Below the pieces are notes generated by a model. That model saw nothing but the letters and a program-made list of their open reading frames with translations. It did not search any database and was not told the DNA's origin. A stretch of 64,000 nucleotides of DNA from Nakaseomyces glabratus (taxonomy: Eukaryota > Ascomycota > Saccharomycetes > Saccharomycetales > Saccharomycetaceae). Below are positions 11,133 through 20,699 of the stretch, one piece after another. Positions within the stretch are counted from its first letter, which is position 1; every line of letters begins with the position of its first letter. A program made the position numbers and the translations under genes. The stretch is from NCBI RefSeq assembly GCF_010111755.1, contig NC_088954.1, positions 62,001 through 126,000 of the forward strand, in the 5' to 3' direction.

Positions 11133-11165
11133 GACATGTGAAAAAAAAATTTTTTTTCACATGTC
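11133..11165. promoter_or_regulatory. Perfect palindrome formed by two back-to-back ICREs
   Basis: GACATGTG, then nine A, eight T and CACATGTC, form 16-bp arms around one central A with no mismatch. Each arm contains a full match to WYTTCAYRTG (TTTTCACATG, once per strand), so two Ino2/Ino4-type sites face each other across an A/T tract. It lies 0.97-1.0 kb upstream of the FAS1 ATG. The palindrome could also extrude as a cruciform. Confidence 0.65.
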
Positions 11166-11784
11166 AAAACCCAAGGGTGTCTTGTGTGTCTTGTCAAGGC
11201 TCTCTTTCAGTTTCAGAGAACTACGCGTCAGTATCTTCCTCAACATGCCAAAAGCAAGAGATAGCTGCGAGAGTGGTCCTTCTAGGGAAGCAGAACTCAC
11301 TCACACTAAGCCAAGTGAGTGGAAGAGCGACCAGAGAGAGAGAGAGAGGGTTGACATGGGACGAAACCAATGGAAAGGTTGTTGAATCGCACTGCTCTCG
11401 CTATCACACTCACCACTCACACTATACAGTAGCCCTACCCTATCAACTTGCGATTGCTACGGGTACTGCGAACCTGGCAGGTCGTTGTTGAATTTTCACT
11501 TTGTGCTTCACACTCTCTAACGTAATAGAGTGGAGAGTATAGTACTTGGACAAAGCGAGCGAGGATCGCAGTAGAAAGAGCCATCCCATAGTTCTCTCTT
11601 ATAGTTCTCTCTTTCCAGTCCTTTATTTTATTTTCTGGATTATATTTTCTTTAACGTTTCAATCTGATTTTATTTTTAATCAATTGAATGGGTTGCCTCT
11701 CGTCGCTTGCTCCAGGAACGTCGACAACCCGACAAAAACCAAGGAAAGAAAAAAAAAACCTAAAAAAATAAAAAAAAAATTTCT

Positions 11785-11792
11785 TATATAAA
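11785..11792 (+). promoter_or_regulatory. TATA box candidate for FAS1
   Basis: TATATAAA, a full match to TATAWAWR, 342 bp upstream of the FAS1 ATG. This implies a long, A-rich 5' leader or a start site some way downstream. Confidence 0.45.
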
Positions 11793-12133
11793 CTTGATAG
11801 ATCTTAAACTTCTCATTTTTTTTTCACATGCTATTGTATTTACCAATCGAATCAGATATAAGTGACTCCCAATCCCCCTATCTCCAGTTATACAAATAAA
11901 GAGCTATCCTTTTGGCAAATTCCCAAAATAATTCTCTCTAAATACAGAATCTGTGATAGATTATAACTACAAAGGAAAACCATAGCCTTAAGTCTCCTTA
12001 CTAAAGATTATAGATTTATAGAATATTTTAGTTCTCTGACAACTAAAAAAAAGATAAAGAAATTTCATTCTGGGGAAAGGTACTGGACATATCCTGAAAG
12101 GAAATTAGATAAGAAAGTAACTAACCAATAGCA

Positions 12134-15100
12134 ATGGATACTAGACCTTTCACGATATCATATGGCTCAATTGAGCATACATTGGTTATTCCAATCTCTC
12201 AATTTTTTTTAGTGTCTCAATTGAACGACCAGTTCTTGAAACTAGAATTACCTAACCATCAGCAACCATCGGAAGATTTCCAAAGTGACGAAGAGCCTAC
12301 TTCTCCAGTGGAGTTGTTGGGTAAGTTCATCGGCTACGTCACGTCTTTGATCGACACCGCTGGTTCTGATGAATCCCAGCAGAAGAAAATTACCTCGATA
12401 CTAGAGTTGACTTTCAAGGACTTCGAGAGCTCTTATTTGAACGGTAACGATATTCACACTTTGGCAGCTAAGTTACTCCAGGACAATGATATCGCTCTGG
12501 AAGAACAAGTAGAAGCTGTGGAGAACAACACGAATAACAAGCAAGAAGTGTTCCCAACCACATTACCAAAAGTTAAGGAATTGGTGAAGAACTACTTAAA
12601 CGCCAAAGTGCTTTTGCACAAGCTTGGTGTCATCACTGTCCAGAATAGTCAAAACAAGATAAACTCTGCATTGTTCGGTAGCGATATCACCAAAATTTAC
12701 GCCATCTTCGGTGGCCAAGGTAACACCGACGACTACTTCGAAGAACTGCGTGACTTATACCAAACATACAGCTACCTAATAGAAGATATCCTAGATTTTG
12801 TCTCTAAGACACTAAACAACTTACTGAAAAACTCTTCCCAGGATATGGAAAAGATCTTCACTCAAGGTTTAGATGTTAAGCACTGGTTGAAATACCCTAA
12901 CGCTACCCCAGAGAACGACTACCTGTTGTCTATTCCAATCTCTTGTCCATTAATTGGTGTTATACAGCTCACTCATTATGCGTTGACTGCAAGACTATTA
13001 AACGTTACCCCAGGAGAATTGAGAAGCAAGATTCAAGGTGCTACTGGTCATTCTCAAGGTCTAGTGGCAGCTGTATCCATTGCCGAGGCTGACTCTTGGG
13101 ATGCTTTCTTCAAATCTTTCGAAAAGGCCATCACTTTACTGTTCTTCATCGGTGTGCATTGTTACTTGGCTTACCCAAAAACCTCTCTACCACCTTCTAT
13201 TCTACAAGATTCTCTAGAGAATGGTGAAGGTGTTCCATCTCCTATGTTAACCATCTCTAACCTAACCAAAGAACAAGTTCAAGAATATGTGGATAAGACG
13301 AACAGCCATTTACCAGCTGAGAAGCATATCGTCATTTCTTTAGTTAACGGTGCTAGAAACCTAGTTGTATCGGGTCCCCCACAATCCCTATACGGTCTAA
13401 ACTTGACTCTGAGAAAGGCTAAAGAACCAAGTGGTCTTGATCAATCAAGAATTCCATACAGTGAGAGAAAGCTAAGATTTTCCAACAGATTCTTACCTGT
13501 TGCATCACCATTCCATTCTCATCTGTTGGAACCAGCTAACGAAGCAATTATTGACAATCTAAAGGCATTTAATGTTGAGTTTTCTGCCAAGGATTTGAAA
13601 ATTCCTGTATATGACACATTCGATGGCTCCGATTTGAGAGATAACTCTGGATCAATTGTCCAGAGAATTACCGATTGCATTATCAGATTACCTGTTAACT
13701 GGGAAACATCGACTAAATTCGAAGCTACCCATATTCTTGATTTCGGCCCTGGTGGCACATCAGGTTTGGGTGTCTTGACTCACCGTAATAAAGATGGTAC
13801 TGGTGTTCGTGTTATTGTAGCTGGTACCCTAGATATTAATCCAGATGATGACTATGGTTTTAAGCAAGAGATATTTGAAGTTGCAAGCAACAGTGTTAAG
13901 CAAAATCCAAACTGGTTGAAGGAATTCTGTCCTAAGCTAGTTAAGACTAAGGCAGGTAAGGTATATGTTGACACTAAGTTCTCAAAGATGATTGGTAGAC
14001 CTCCACTATTGATTCCTGGTATGACACCAACTACTGTTTCGCCTGATTTTGTTGCTGCTACTATTAATGCAGGTTACACTATTGAACTGGCTGGTGGTGG
14101 TTATTTCTCTCCTGGACATATGACCCAGGCTATTGATGAAGTTGTATCCCAAATAAAGAAGGGTTACAGTTTAGGTATCAATCTAATTTATGTCAACCCA
14201 AGAATGCTACAGTGGGGTATTCCATTGATAAAGGAACTAAGGGAAAGAGGATATCCTATACAATCCTTAACAATTGGTGCCGGTGTTCCATCTCTAGAAG
14301 TTGCCACAGAATACATAGAAACTCTGGGTTTGACACATCTAGGTCTAAAACCTGGTTCTATTGATGCTATTTCTCAATGTATCAACATTGCAAAAGCTCA
14401 TCCAAACTTCCCTATCGTACTGCAATGGACTGGTGGTAGAGGTGGTGGTCACCATTCTTTTGAAGACTTTCATCAACCTATGCTTCAAATGTATTCTAAG
14501 CTAAGAAGATGCAAGAATATCATATTAATTGCAGGTTCTGGTTTTGGTGCTGCTGAAGATACTTACCCATACTTAACAGGTGAATGGTCTGCAAAAATGA
14601 ACTATCCACCTATGCCATTTGATGGTTTACTGTTTGGTTCTCGTGTTATGGTAGCAAAGGAAGCAAAGACTTCTCTAGCAGCTAAGAAATTGATTGTTGA
14701 CTGTGTAGGTGTCCCTGACAACCAATGGGAGCAGACATACAAGAAGCCAACTGGTGGTATTATAACTGTTCGTTCAGAGATGGGTGAACCAATCCACAAA
14801 ATTGCTACCCGTGGTGTTTTGTTCTGGAAGGAAATGGATGACACTATTTTCACTCTACCCAAGAATAAGCTTCAAGCTGCTTTAGATGCTAAGAGAGACT
14901 ACATCATTGAAAAGTTAAACAGTGTCTCTCAAAAGCCTTGGTTTGCTACAGTGAATGGTGAAGCTCGTGATTTGACTAGTATGACATATGAGGAAGTCGC
15001 CAAGAGATTAGTTGAGTTAATGTATATCAGAAAGACAAACTCCTGGATTGATATTACTTTGAGAAACTTCACAGGTGACTTCTTGAGACGTGTGGAAGAG

Positions 15101-18100
15101 CGTTTCACCACTCAAAAAACATCATCTGTTATTCAATCTTATGCGATTTTGGAAAAGCCAGACGAGGCCATCAAGCTGGTCTTTGATGCATACCCATGTG
15201 CTAAGGATCAATACTTAAATGCTCAAGATGTTGACTATTTCTTAGCTCTTTGTCAAAATCCAATGCAAAAGCCAGTTCCGTTTGTTCCTGTCTTGGACCA
15301 GAGGTTTGAATTTTTCTTCAAGAAGGACTCTTTATGGCAATCTGAGCATTTAGAAGCCGTTGTTGATGAAGATGTTCAAAGAACATGTATTTTACATGGT
15401 CCAGTGAGTGCTCAATACACCACTAAGGTCGATGAACCAATCCAAGATATACTGGATGGTATCCACAACGGCCATATTGATATGCTATTGAAGGACTATT
15501 ATGGTGGCGATTCATCCAAAATCCCTGTAGTTGAATACTTTGGTGGTGAAGATCCTGTAGAGATCAATAACACAGAAATTGTCAAAGATGAAGACACTTT
15601 AGTATTGGATGCTTCTACCATCAAGGATGAAGCCTACTGGTTCAAGCTACTTTCAGGTTCTAAGAGAAACTGGAGACATGCGTTCTTCTCTACTGATAGA
15701 TTGGTTCAAGGGTCATCTTACACCGAAAATCCAGCAAGAAAGGTTTTCAAACCAAGTAAGCACATGTTTGTTGAGATTACCAACGCCAACAATGAAGAAA
15801 AATGTGTTATTACATTGAAGGAAATGGTTCAAGGTGAACTAAAGAAGACAGCTGTTTTGAAGTTAATCCAAAAAGATTTAATTGAAATGGACATGATTGA
15901 GAACAGAACAATGGATGGAAAACCTGTTGTTTTGCCATTGTTGTACAAGTATAACATTGAAGACGGTTTTGCTCCAATTTCAGAAGTTATGGAGGACAGA
16001 AACCAAAGAATTAAGGAGATGTATTGGAAATTATGGATTGGTGAACCATTCAACTTGAAGTTTGATCCAAGAAAGGAAATTAAAGGTAGTGATTTTAAGA
16101 TCACTAAACAAGATATCCAAGAATTCACCCACGCTATTGGTAACAATTGTGAAGATTTTGTACCAAGATCGGGTAGAGACCTTCTTGCCCCAATGGATTT
16201 TGCCATTGTCGTAGGCTGGAGAGCTATCATCAAAGCTATTTTCCCAGAAACTGTTGATGGTGATTTGTTAAAGTTGGTTCATTTATCCAACGGCTATCAA
16301 ATGCTTCCAGGTGCTAAGCCTTTGAAAGAGGGTGATATTATCTCTACTTCTGCTTCGATCAAATCTGTCGTCAACCAACCAACAGGTAAGATCGTTGAAG
16401 TTGTTGGAACCTTAAGCAGGGACTCCAAACCAATTATGGAGGTCACATCATCTTTCTTTTACAGAGGCAAATACTCCGATTTTGAGAATACTTTCCAAAA
16501 GACTGTTGAACCAATTTATGAAATGAACATCAAGTCTGCTAAAGACATCGCTGTGTTACGTTCTAAGGAGTGGTTCCAGTTAGATGATGAAGATATTGAT
16601 TTATTGAATAAGGTTCTATCATTTGAAACCGAAACAGAAGTGACCTTCAAGGATGCAACAATCTTTTCTTCCGTCAAATGTTCTGGTCCTATCTTTATGG
16701 AACTACCAACTAAGGAAAAGATTGAAATTGGTATTGTTAACTATGAAGCTGGCGAATCCTACGGTAATCCTGTAATTGACTTTTTGAAGAGAAATGCTGC
16801 TACGCTAGAACAGAAAGTCAATCTAGAGAATCCAATTCCTATTGCTGTTCTTGATTCATACACACCAAGTACTAACGAACCATATGCCAGAGTCTCAGGT
16901 GATTTGAATCCAATCCATGTTTCTCGTCACTTTGCAGCTTATGCTGATCTACCAGGAACAATTACACATGGTATGTATTCCTCTGCTGCTGTTCGTGGTC
17001 TGATTGAAAATTGGGCTGCTGATAGTGTATCTTCTAGAGTTAGAGGTTTCAACTGTCAATTCACAAGCATGGTCCTGCCTAATACTCCACTGAAAACCAG
17101 TATTCAACATGTCGGTATGATTAACGGTCGTAAACTGTTCAAGTTTGAGACTAAGAACGAGAATGATACAGTTGTCTTGGTCGGTGAAGCTGAGGTTGAA
17201 CAGCCAGTTTCCGCATTTGTTTTCACTGGTCAGGGTTCTCAAGAGCAAGGTATGGGTATGGATCTTTACGAAAAATCTGCTGTTGCTAAGGAAGTTTGGG
17301 ACAGAGCTGATAAACATTTCAAAGAGACATATGGTTTCTCTATCCTAAATATTGTTAAGAACAATCCAAATGAATTTACTGTTCATTTCGGTGGTGAAAA
17401 GGGTAGAAAGATCAGAGAGAACTACTCAAATATGATCTTCGAAACCATTGTTGATGGTGAATTAAAGGCTGAAAAGATTTTCAAAGAAATCGATGAGACA
17501 ACTACTTCTTACACTTTCAAGTCACCAACTGGTTTGTTGTCTGCAACTCAATTCACTCAACCAGCTTTAACTCTGATGGAAAAAGCTGCCTTTGAGGATT
17601 TGAAAGCCAAGGGTGTTATTCCAGTGGAAGCTGCCTTTGCTGGTCACTCTTTGGGTGAATATGCTGCTTTGGCCTCCCTTGCTGATGTTATGTCTATTGA
17701 ATCCTTGGTTGAAGTTGTCTTCTACAGAGGTATGACCATGCAAGTAGCTGTTCCAAGAGATTCGGCTGGAAGATCTAACTATGGTATGATTGCAGTTAAC
17801 CCAGGAAGGGTTTCCCCAACGTTCACACAAGATGCCCTTCAATTTGTAGTTGAAAAGGTTGGTTCTAGAACTGAATGGTTACTTGAAATTGTCAACTACA
17901 ATGTTGAAAACCAACAATATGTTGCAGCTGGTGACTTGCGTGCTTTAGATACATTGACCAACGTACTAAACTTCATCAAGATCCAAAAGATTGATATTGC
18001 CAAGTTGCAAGATGAGATGTCTCTAGAAAAGGTTGAAGAACATCTATTTGAGATTGTTGACGAAATATCTAAAAAGTCTACTGCTAAACCACAACCAATT

Positions 18101-18379
18101 GAATTGGAGAGAGGTTTTGCTTGTATCCCATTGCGTGGTATTTCCGTCCCATTCCACTCTTCATACTTGAGAAACGGTGTGAAGCCGTTCAAGAACTTCT
18201 TAAACAAGAATATTATGAAGGACAACGTGAAGGTTGACAGATTGATTGGCAAGTACATCCCTAACTTGACTGCCAAGCCATTCCAAATCACCAAAGAATA
18301 CTTTGAAGACGTCTACAAGTTGACCGGATCCGACAGGATCAAGGAAATCCTGGATAACTGGGAGAAATATGAAGCTTAA
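12134..18379 (+). CDS. FAS1: Fatty acid synthase subunit beta
   Basis: The beta subunit of the cytosolic alpha6beta6 type I fatty acid synthase carries acetyl transferase, enoyl reductase, dehydratase and malonyl/palmitoyl transferase activities. The 2081-residue ORF (S. cerevisiae 2051) is intact. In order: acetyltransferase with nucleophile Ser307 in GHSQG; enoyl reductase with the FMN-site motif GGRGGGHHSFEDFH at about 767-780; the central dehydratase region and a MaoC-type hotdog with DLNPIHVS from residue 1590 and ITHGM beyond; then the malonyl/palmitoyl transferase opening with FVFTGQGSQEQGMGMDLY and its nucleophile Ser1839 in GHSLGEYAAL. No active-site motif I looked for is missing. 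Codon use is visibly biased (TTG, GGT, AAG), as in highly expressed yeast genes. Lipid-precursor control through Ino2/Ino4 is likely from the upstream sites. Confidence 0.99.
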   Translation: MDTRPFTISYGSIEHTLVIPISQFFLVSQLNDQFLKLELPNHQQPSEDFQSDEEPTSPVELLGKFIGYVTSLIDTAGSDESQQKKITSILELTFKDFESSYLNGNDIHTLAAKLLQDNDIALEEQVEAVENNTNNKQEVFPTTLPKVKELVKNYLNAKVLLHKLGVITVQNSQNKINSALFGSDITKIYAIFGGQGNTDDYFEELRDLYQTYSYLIEDILDFVSKTLNNLLKNSSQDMEKIFTQGLDVKHWLKYPNATPENDYLLSIPISCPLIGVIQLTHYALTARLLNVTPGELRSKIQGATGHSQGLVAAVSIAEADSWDAFFKSFEKAITLLFFIGVHCYLAYPKTSLPPSILQDSLENGEGVPSPMLTISNLTKEQVQEYVDKTNSHLPAEKHIVISLVNGARNLVVSGPPQSLYGLNLTLRKAKEPSGLDQSRIPYSERKLRFSNRFLPVASPFHSHLLEPANEAIIDNLKAFNVEFSAKDLKIPVYDTFDGSDLRDNSGSIVQRITDCIIRLPVNWETSTKFEATHILDFGPGGTSGLGVLTHRNKDGTGVRVIVAGTLDINPDDDYGFKQEIFEVASNSVKQNPNWLKEFCPKLVKTKAGKVYVDTKFSKMIGRPPLLIPGMTPTTVSPDFVAATINAGYTIELAGGGYFSPGHMTQAIDEVVSQIKKGYSLGINLIYVNPRMLQWGIPLIKELRERGYPIQSLTIGAGVPSLEVATEYIETLGLTHLGLKPGSIDAISQCINIAKAHPNFPIVLQWTGGRGGGHHSFEDFHQPMLQMYSKLRRCKNIILIAGSGFGAAEDTYPYLTGEWSAKMNYPPMPFDGLLFGSRVMVAKEAKTSLAAKKLIVDCVGVPDNQWEQTYKKPTGGIITVRSEMGEPIHKIATRGVLFWKEMDDTIFTLPKNKLQAALDAKRDYIIEKLNSVSQKPWFATVNGEARDLTSMTYEEVAKRLVELMYIRKTNSWIDITLRNFTGDFLRRVEERFTTQKTSSVIQSYAILEKPDEAIKLVFDAYPCAKDQYLNAQDVDYFLALCQNPMQKPVPFVPVLDQRFEFFFKKDSLWQSEHLEAVVDEDVQRTCILHGPVSAQYTTKVDEPIQDILDGIHNGHIDMLLKDYYGGDSSKIPVVEYFGGEDPVEINNTEIVKDEDTLVLDASTIKDEAYWFKLLSGSKRNWRHAFFSTDRLVQGSSYTENPARKVFKPSKHMFVEITNANNEEKCVITLKEMVQGELKKTAVLKLIQKDLIEMDMIENRTMDGKPVVLPLLYKYNIEDGFAPISEVMEDRNQRIKEMYWKLWIGEPFNLKFDPRKEIKGSDFKITKQDIQEFTHAIGNNCEDFVPRSGRDLLAPMDFAIVVGWRAIIKAIFPETVDGDLLKLVHLSNGYQMLPGAKPLKEGDIISTSASIKSVVNQPTGKIVEVVGTLSRDSKPIMEVTSSFFYRGKYSDFENTFQKTVEPIYEMNIKSAKDIAVLRSKEWFQLDDEDIDLLNKVLSFETETEVTFKDATIFSSVKCSGPIFMELPTKEKIEIGIVNYEAGESYGNPVIDFLKRNAATLEQKVNLENPIPIAVLDSYTPSTNEPYARVSGDLNPIHVSRHFAAYADLPGTITHGMYSSAAVRGLIENWAADSVSSRVRGFNCQFTSMVLPNTPLKTSIQHVGMINGRKLFKFETKNENDTVVLVGEAEVEQPVSAFVFTGQGSQEQGMGMDLYEKSAVAKEVWDRADKHFKETYGFSILNIVKNNPNEFTVHFGGEKGRKIRENYSNMIFETIVDGELKAEKIFKEIDETTTSYTFKSPTGLLSATQFTQPALTLMEKAAFEDLKAKGVIPVEAAFAGHSLGEYAALASLADVMSIESLVEVVFYRGMTMQVAVPRDSAGRSNYGMIAVNPGRVSPTFTQDALQFVVEKVGSRTEWLLEIVNYNVENQQYVAAGDLRALDTLTNVLNFIKIQKIDIAKLQDEMSLEKVEEHLFEIVDEISKKSTAKPQPIELERGFACIPLRGISVPFHSSYLRNGVKPFKNFLNKNIMKDNVKVDRLIGKYIPNLTAKPFQITKEYFEDVYKLTGSDRIKEILDNWEKYEA

Positions 18380-19129
18380 ATCGCTTCACACAAAAATTCA
18401 AGCTTTTATATAGCATAACTAAATTGCATTTACTGTTTTGTACTATAAATTTTGTTGATTATTGTAACTATTGTGAAAATGTTTCTGTAATTAGACTCTA
18501 AGGCCATACCTATGACTATGCTATGTGGAGACGTGACTTTCAGCATCTAAAGAGAGCAGAAGTCACATGCGTGGCTGCGGGTAACTGGTAACTAGTAACT
18601 GAAATATTTTTCATTTCGAAAAAATTTGAAAATTTTCTCATTGTGAACAATTCCGATGCTCATCGATGACCTTCCGAATTAGGATTACAATCATTGGTTA
18701 AGCAATAATGGCTACAATGGTAAGGCATTGATCCTTTTAATTTAGCTACTAGTTGCAAGAGTTTGAACTTTTTGATATACTGGGTTTTATTTTTGATTAG
18801 TTTATTGTTTTGTCAAAAAGTAATGATTCTCGTCTAACCCACCAGCGATTACCCATCTTCTAAACCAAGATTAACTTTGTTCTATCAAGAACCTGTTCCA
18901 CTTTTGAGTACAGTTCTTTAACTGAGAATACATTACAAGGTATCAAAAAAGTAGCTATTACTGTTTTGTACACCTGAGGATACTTTTCAGAGTTTTGAAA
19001 TATATTTATTGCTATAAGACCTATTTCTTTTTATTTGCCAACTCTCTTAAAGTACTTCATTGAAAGAAGGACAACTTATAGAGGAGCTTAAGACATTGAC
19101 TTATTACCAACAAGATAATATTAACAGAA
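18380..19129. promoter_or_regulatory. FAS1-PRS1 spacer with RRPE
   Basis: 750 bp between tandem genes, holding FAS1 termination signals and the PRS1 promoter. An RRPE-type element (18627-18636) lies upstream of CTCATCGA (18659-18666), one base off the PAC motif in reverse orientation. This pair is typical of growth-regulated genes. Confidence 0.55.
18627..18636 (+). promoter_or_regulatory. RRPE element upstream of PRS1
   Basis: TGAAAATTTT, the ribosomal-RNA-processing element bound by Stb3 in S. cerevisiae, 23 bp from a near-PAC sequence. It suggests PRS1 is co-regulated with ribosome biogenesis. Confidence 0.5.
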
Positions 19130-20419
19130 ATGCGTAAGTGCAAAGTTTTTGTTGGTAACTCTCATCCTGAACTAGGAAATCTAGTTTGTCAGAGATTAGG
19201 CATTGAGCCTGCCCCATGCACTCTAAAAAAGTTTGCTAATGGTGAAACCTCCGTCCAAATTGGTGTTTCGGTTAGAGACGAGGATGTCTACGTGATTCAA
19301 TCTGGGTCCCCAAATATTAACGACCACATTATGGAACTCTTGATTTTAGTTTCGGCCTGCAGAGGTGGGTCGGCTAAGAAAATTACTGCTGTTATCCCTC
19401 AATTCCCGTACTCCAAGCAATGTAAAATGAAGAAACATAGAGGTGCCATTACCGCTAGAATGTTGGCTAATCTTTTGGTCATGGCGGGAGCCGATCACGT
19501 TGTCTCAATGGATCTTCATGCATCACAAATGCAAGGTTTCTTCACTAAACCAGTTGACAATTTATATGGTGGTCCAAGTTTAGCTAACTGGATCAGAGAA
19601 AATGTTGAAAACTATGAGGAAGCTGTGGTAGTTTCAAAAAATCCAGGTGGAACAAAAAGAGTCACTGCTTTAGCTGACGTCTTGAAGATTAACTTTGCCA
19701 TGATTCACACTGATCGTCGTCGTGCCAAGGATCTTTATTCCCAACATAGGGATATGAAGCAACTGAGACAAAGAAAGCAATCTTTGTTGAGGAAGAACAA
19801 ACCAATTATTAGACAAGGTGATGACCCTGATGAAGAAGAAAATATCATTTTGACTAATGGTATCCAAACCGCAAGAATTAGGAACGGTCATGTTATTGGC
19901 GATGATGAAGAAGATTTCATTCCTGAATCTGCAGATGAAGTTGCTATGGAGTCTGATGCAGAAGACGCTTCTGTTACTGACACGTATGGTTTGGGGGGTA
20001 CTTACGATGCCGTTGATTCTGAGGATGAGGAAGAAGTTTCGGAAGCAGTTAAGGAGAAACTTATTACTTTAGTCGGTAATGTCAACAACCGTTCCGCTAT
20101 TATATTAGATGACATGATCGATAGGCCAGGTTCTTTGATTAGTGCAGCTGAGCATCTTGTCAAGAACTGTGGGGCAAAGAAGGTCTATGTTGTCGCTACG
20201 CATGGTCTGTTTACCGGTAACTGTTTGGAAGAATTGGAAGAGTCTGAAGTAATTGATAAGATTGTTGTCACCAATACATATCCAATCTCCAACGACCGTA
20301 TAGAAAAATCGGAAAAGCTGGTTGTTATTGATGTTTCAGCCATCTTTGCTGAATGTATTCGCCGTGATCACTATGGTGAGAGTATTTCCGTGCTTTTTGA
20401 TTCTTTATCTACCCTTTAG
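19130..20419 (+). CDS. PRS1: Ribose-phosphate pyrophosphokinase subunit Prs1
   Basis: Makes PRPP from ribose 5-phosphate and ATP for nucleotide, histidine and tryptophan synthesis; in S. cerevisiae Prs1 works in heteromers with Prs3. The 429-residue protein (S. cerevisiae 427) begins with KVFVGNSHPELG, has the metal/ATP-site segment DLHASQMQGFF near residue 128 and the PRPP-binding loop IILDDMIDRPGSL near residue 325. A non-homologous, acidic insert of about 100 residues (roughly 205-305, rich in DDEED) separates the two halves of the catalytic fold. Such an insert characterises Prs1 rather than Prs2-4, where it is linked to cell-integrity signalling. It is the last gene with chromosome XI-type synteny. 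Confidence 0.96.
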   Translation: MRKCKVFVGNSHPELGNLVCQRLGIEPAPCTLKKFANGETSVQIGVSVRDEDVYVIQSGSPNINDHIMELLILVSACRGGSAKKITAVIPQFPYSKQCKMKKHRGAITARMLANLLVMAGADHVVSMDLHASQMQGFFTKPVDNLYGGPSLANWIRENVENYEEAVVVSKNPGGTKRVTALADVLKINFAMIHTDRRRAKDLYSQHRDMKQLRQRKQSLLRKNKPIIRQGDDPDEEENIILTNGIQTARIRNGHVIGDDEEDFIPESADEVAMESDAEDASVTDTYGLGGTYDAVDSEDEEEVSEAVKEKLITLVGNVNNRSAIILDDMIDRPGSLISAAEHLVKNCGAKKVYVVATHGLFTGNCLEELEESEVIDKIVVTNTYPISNDRIEKSEKLVVIDVSAIFAECIRRDHYGESISVLFDSLSTL

Positions 20420-20699
20420 AATCTAGTCTACAGATTTTATCTGTATGTTTATAGTTAATTATATTATCTAACATTGTATATTAATGTCAATGGGTGCTAA
20501 ATCCATATAACTTCATTTCTATTATCATTAAGTATATTTTAAATATTCATCCATAATCTATTAAACTATTATTTCGTGTGATTATAAGTAGAGTGATAGT
20601 ACTATAGCTTAAGAGATATCTTGAAGCTTATTATTAATCACATGTTGGCCCATTTTGGCATAGAGAATGGCTACCACTATTCAAAGTTGTTCTCATTGT

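Larger units (their letters stand above)
9764..12133. promoter_or_regulatory. FAS1 upstream region, 2.4 kb
   Basis: An unusually long promoter region in front of FAS1. It contains in order: C7 (9908-9914) and C8 (10274-10281) runs; four tandem GATACAAA units (10055-10086); a Reb1-type site (10558-10564); an Ino2/Ino4-type element (10713-10722); a CA/GA-rich stretch (10960-10990); a 33-bp perfect palindrome made of two further Ino2/Ino4-type elements (11133-11165); a GA microsatellite (11333-11349); and a TATA box (11785-11792) ahead of an A-rich leader. Small ORFs (9753-10115, 11041-11491, 11546-11791) overlap one another and look accidental. Confidence 0.7.

Noticed and set aside
11041..11491. 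Overlapping ORFs spanning the FAS1 promoter palindrome
   Set aside because: They read through A/T runs, the palindrome and a GA microsatellite, with no recognisable protein features.
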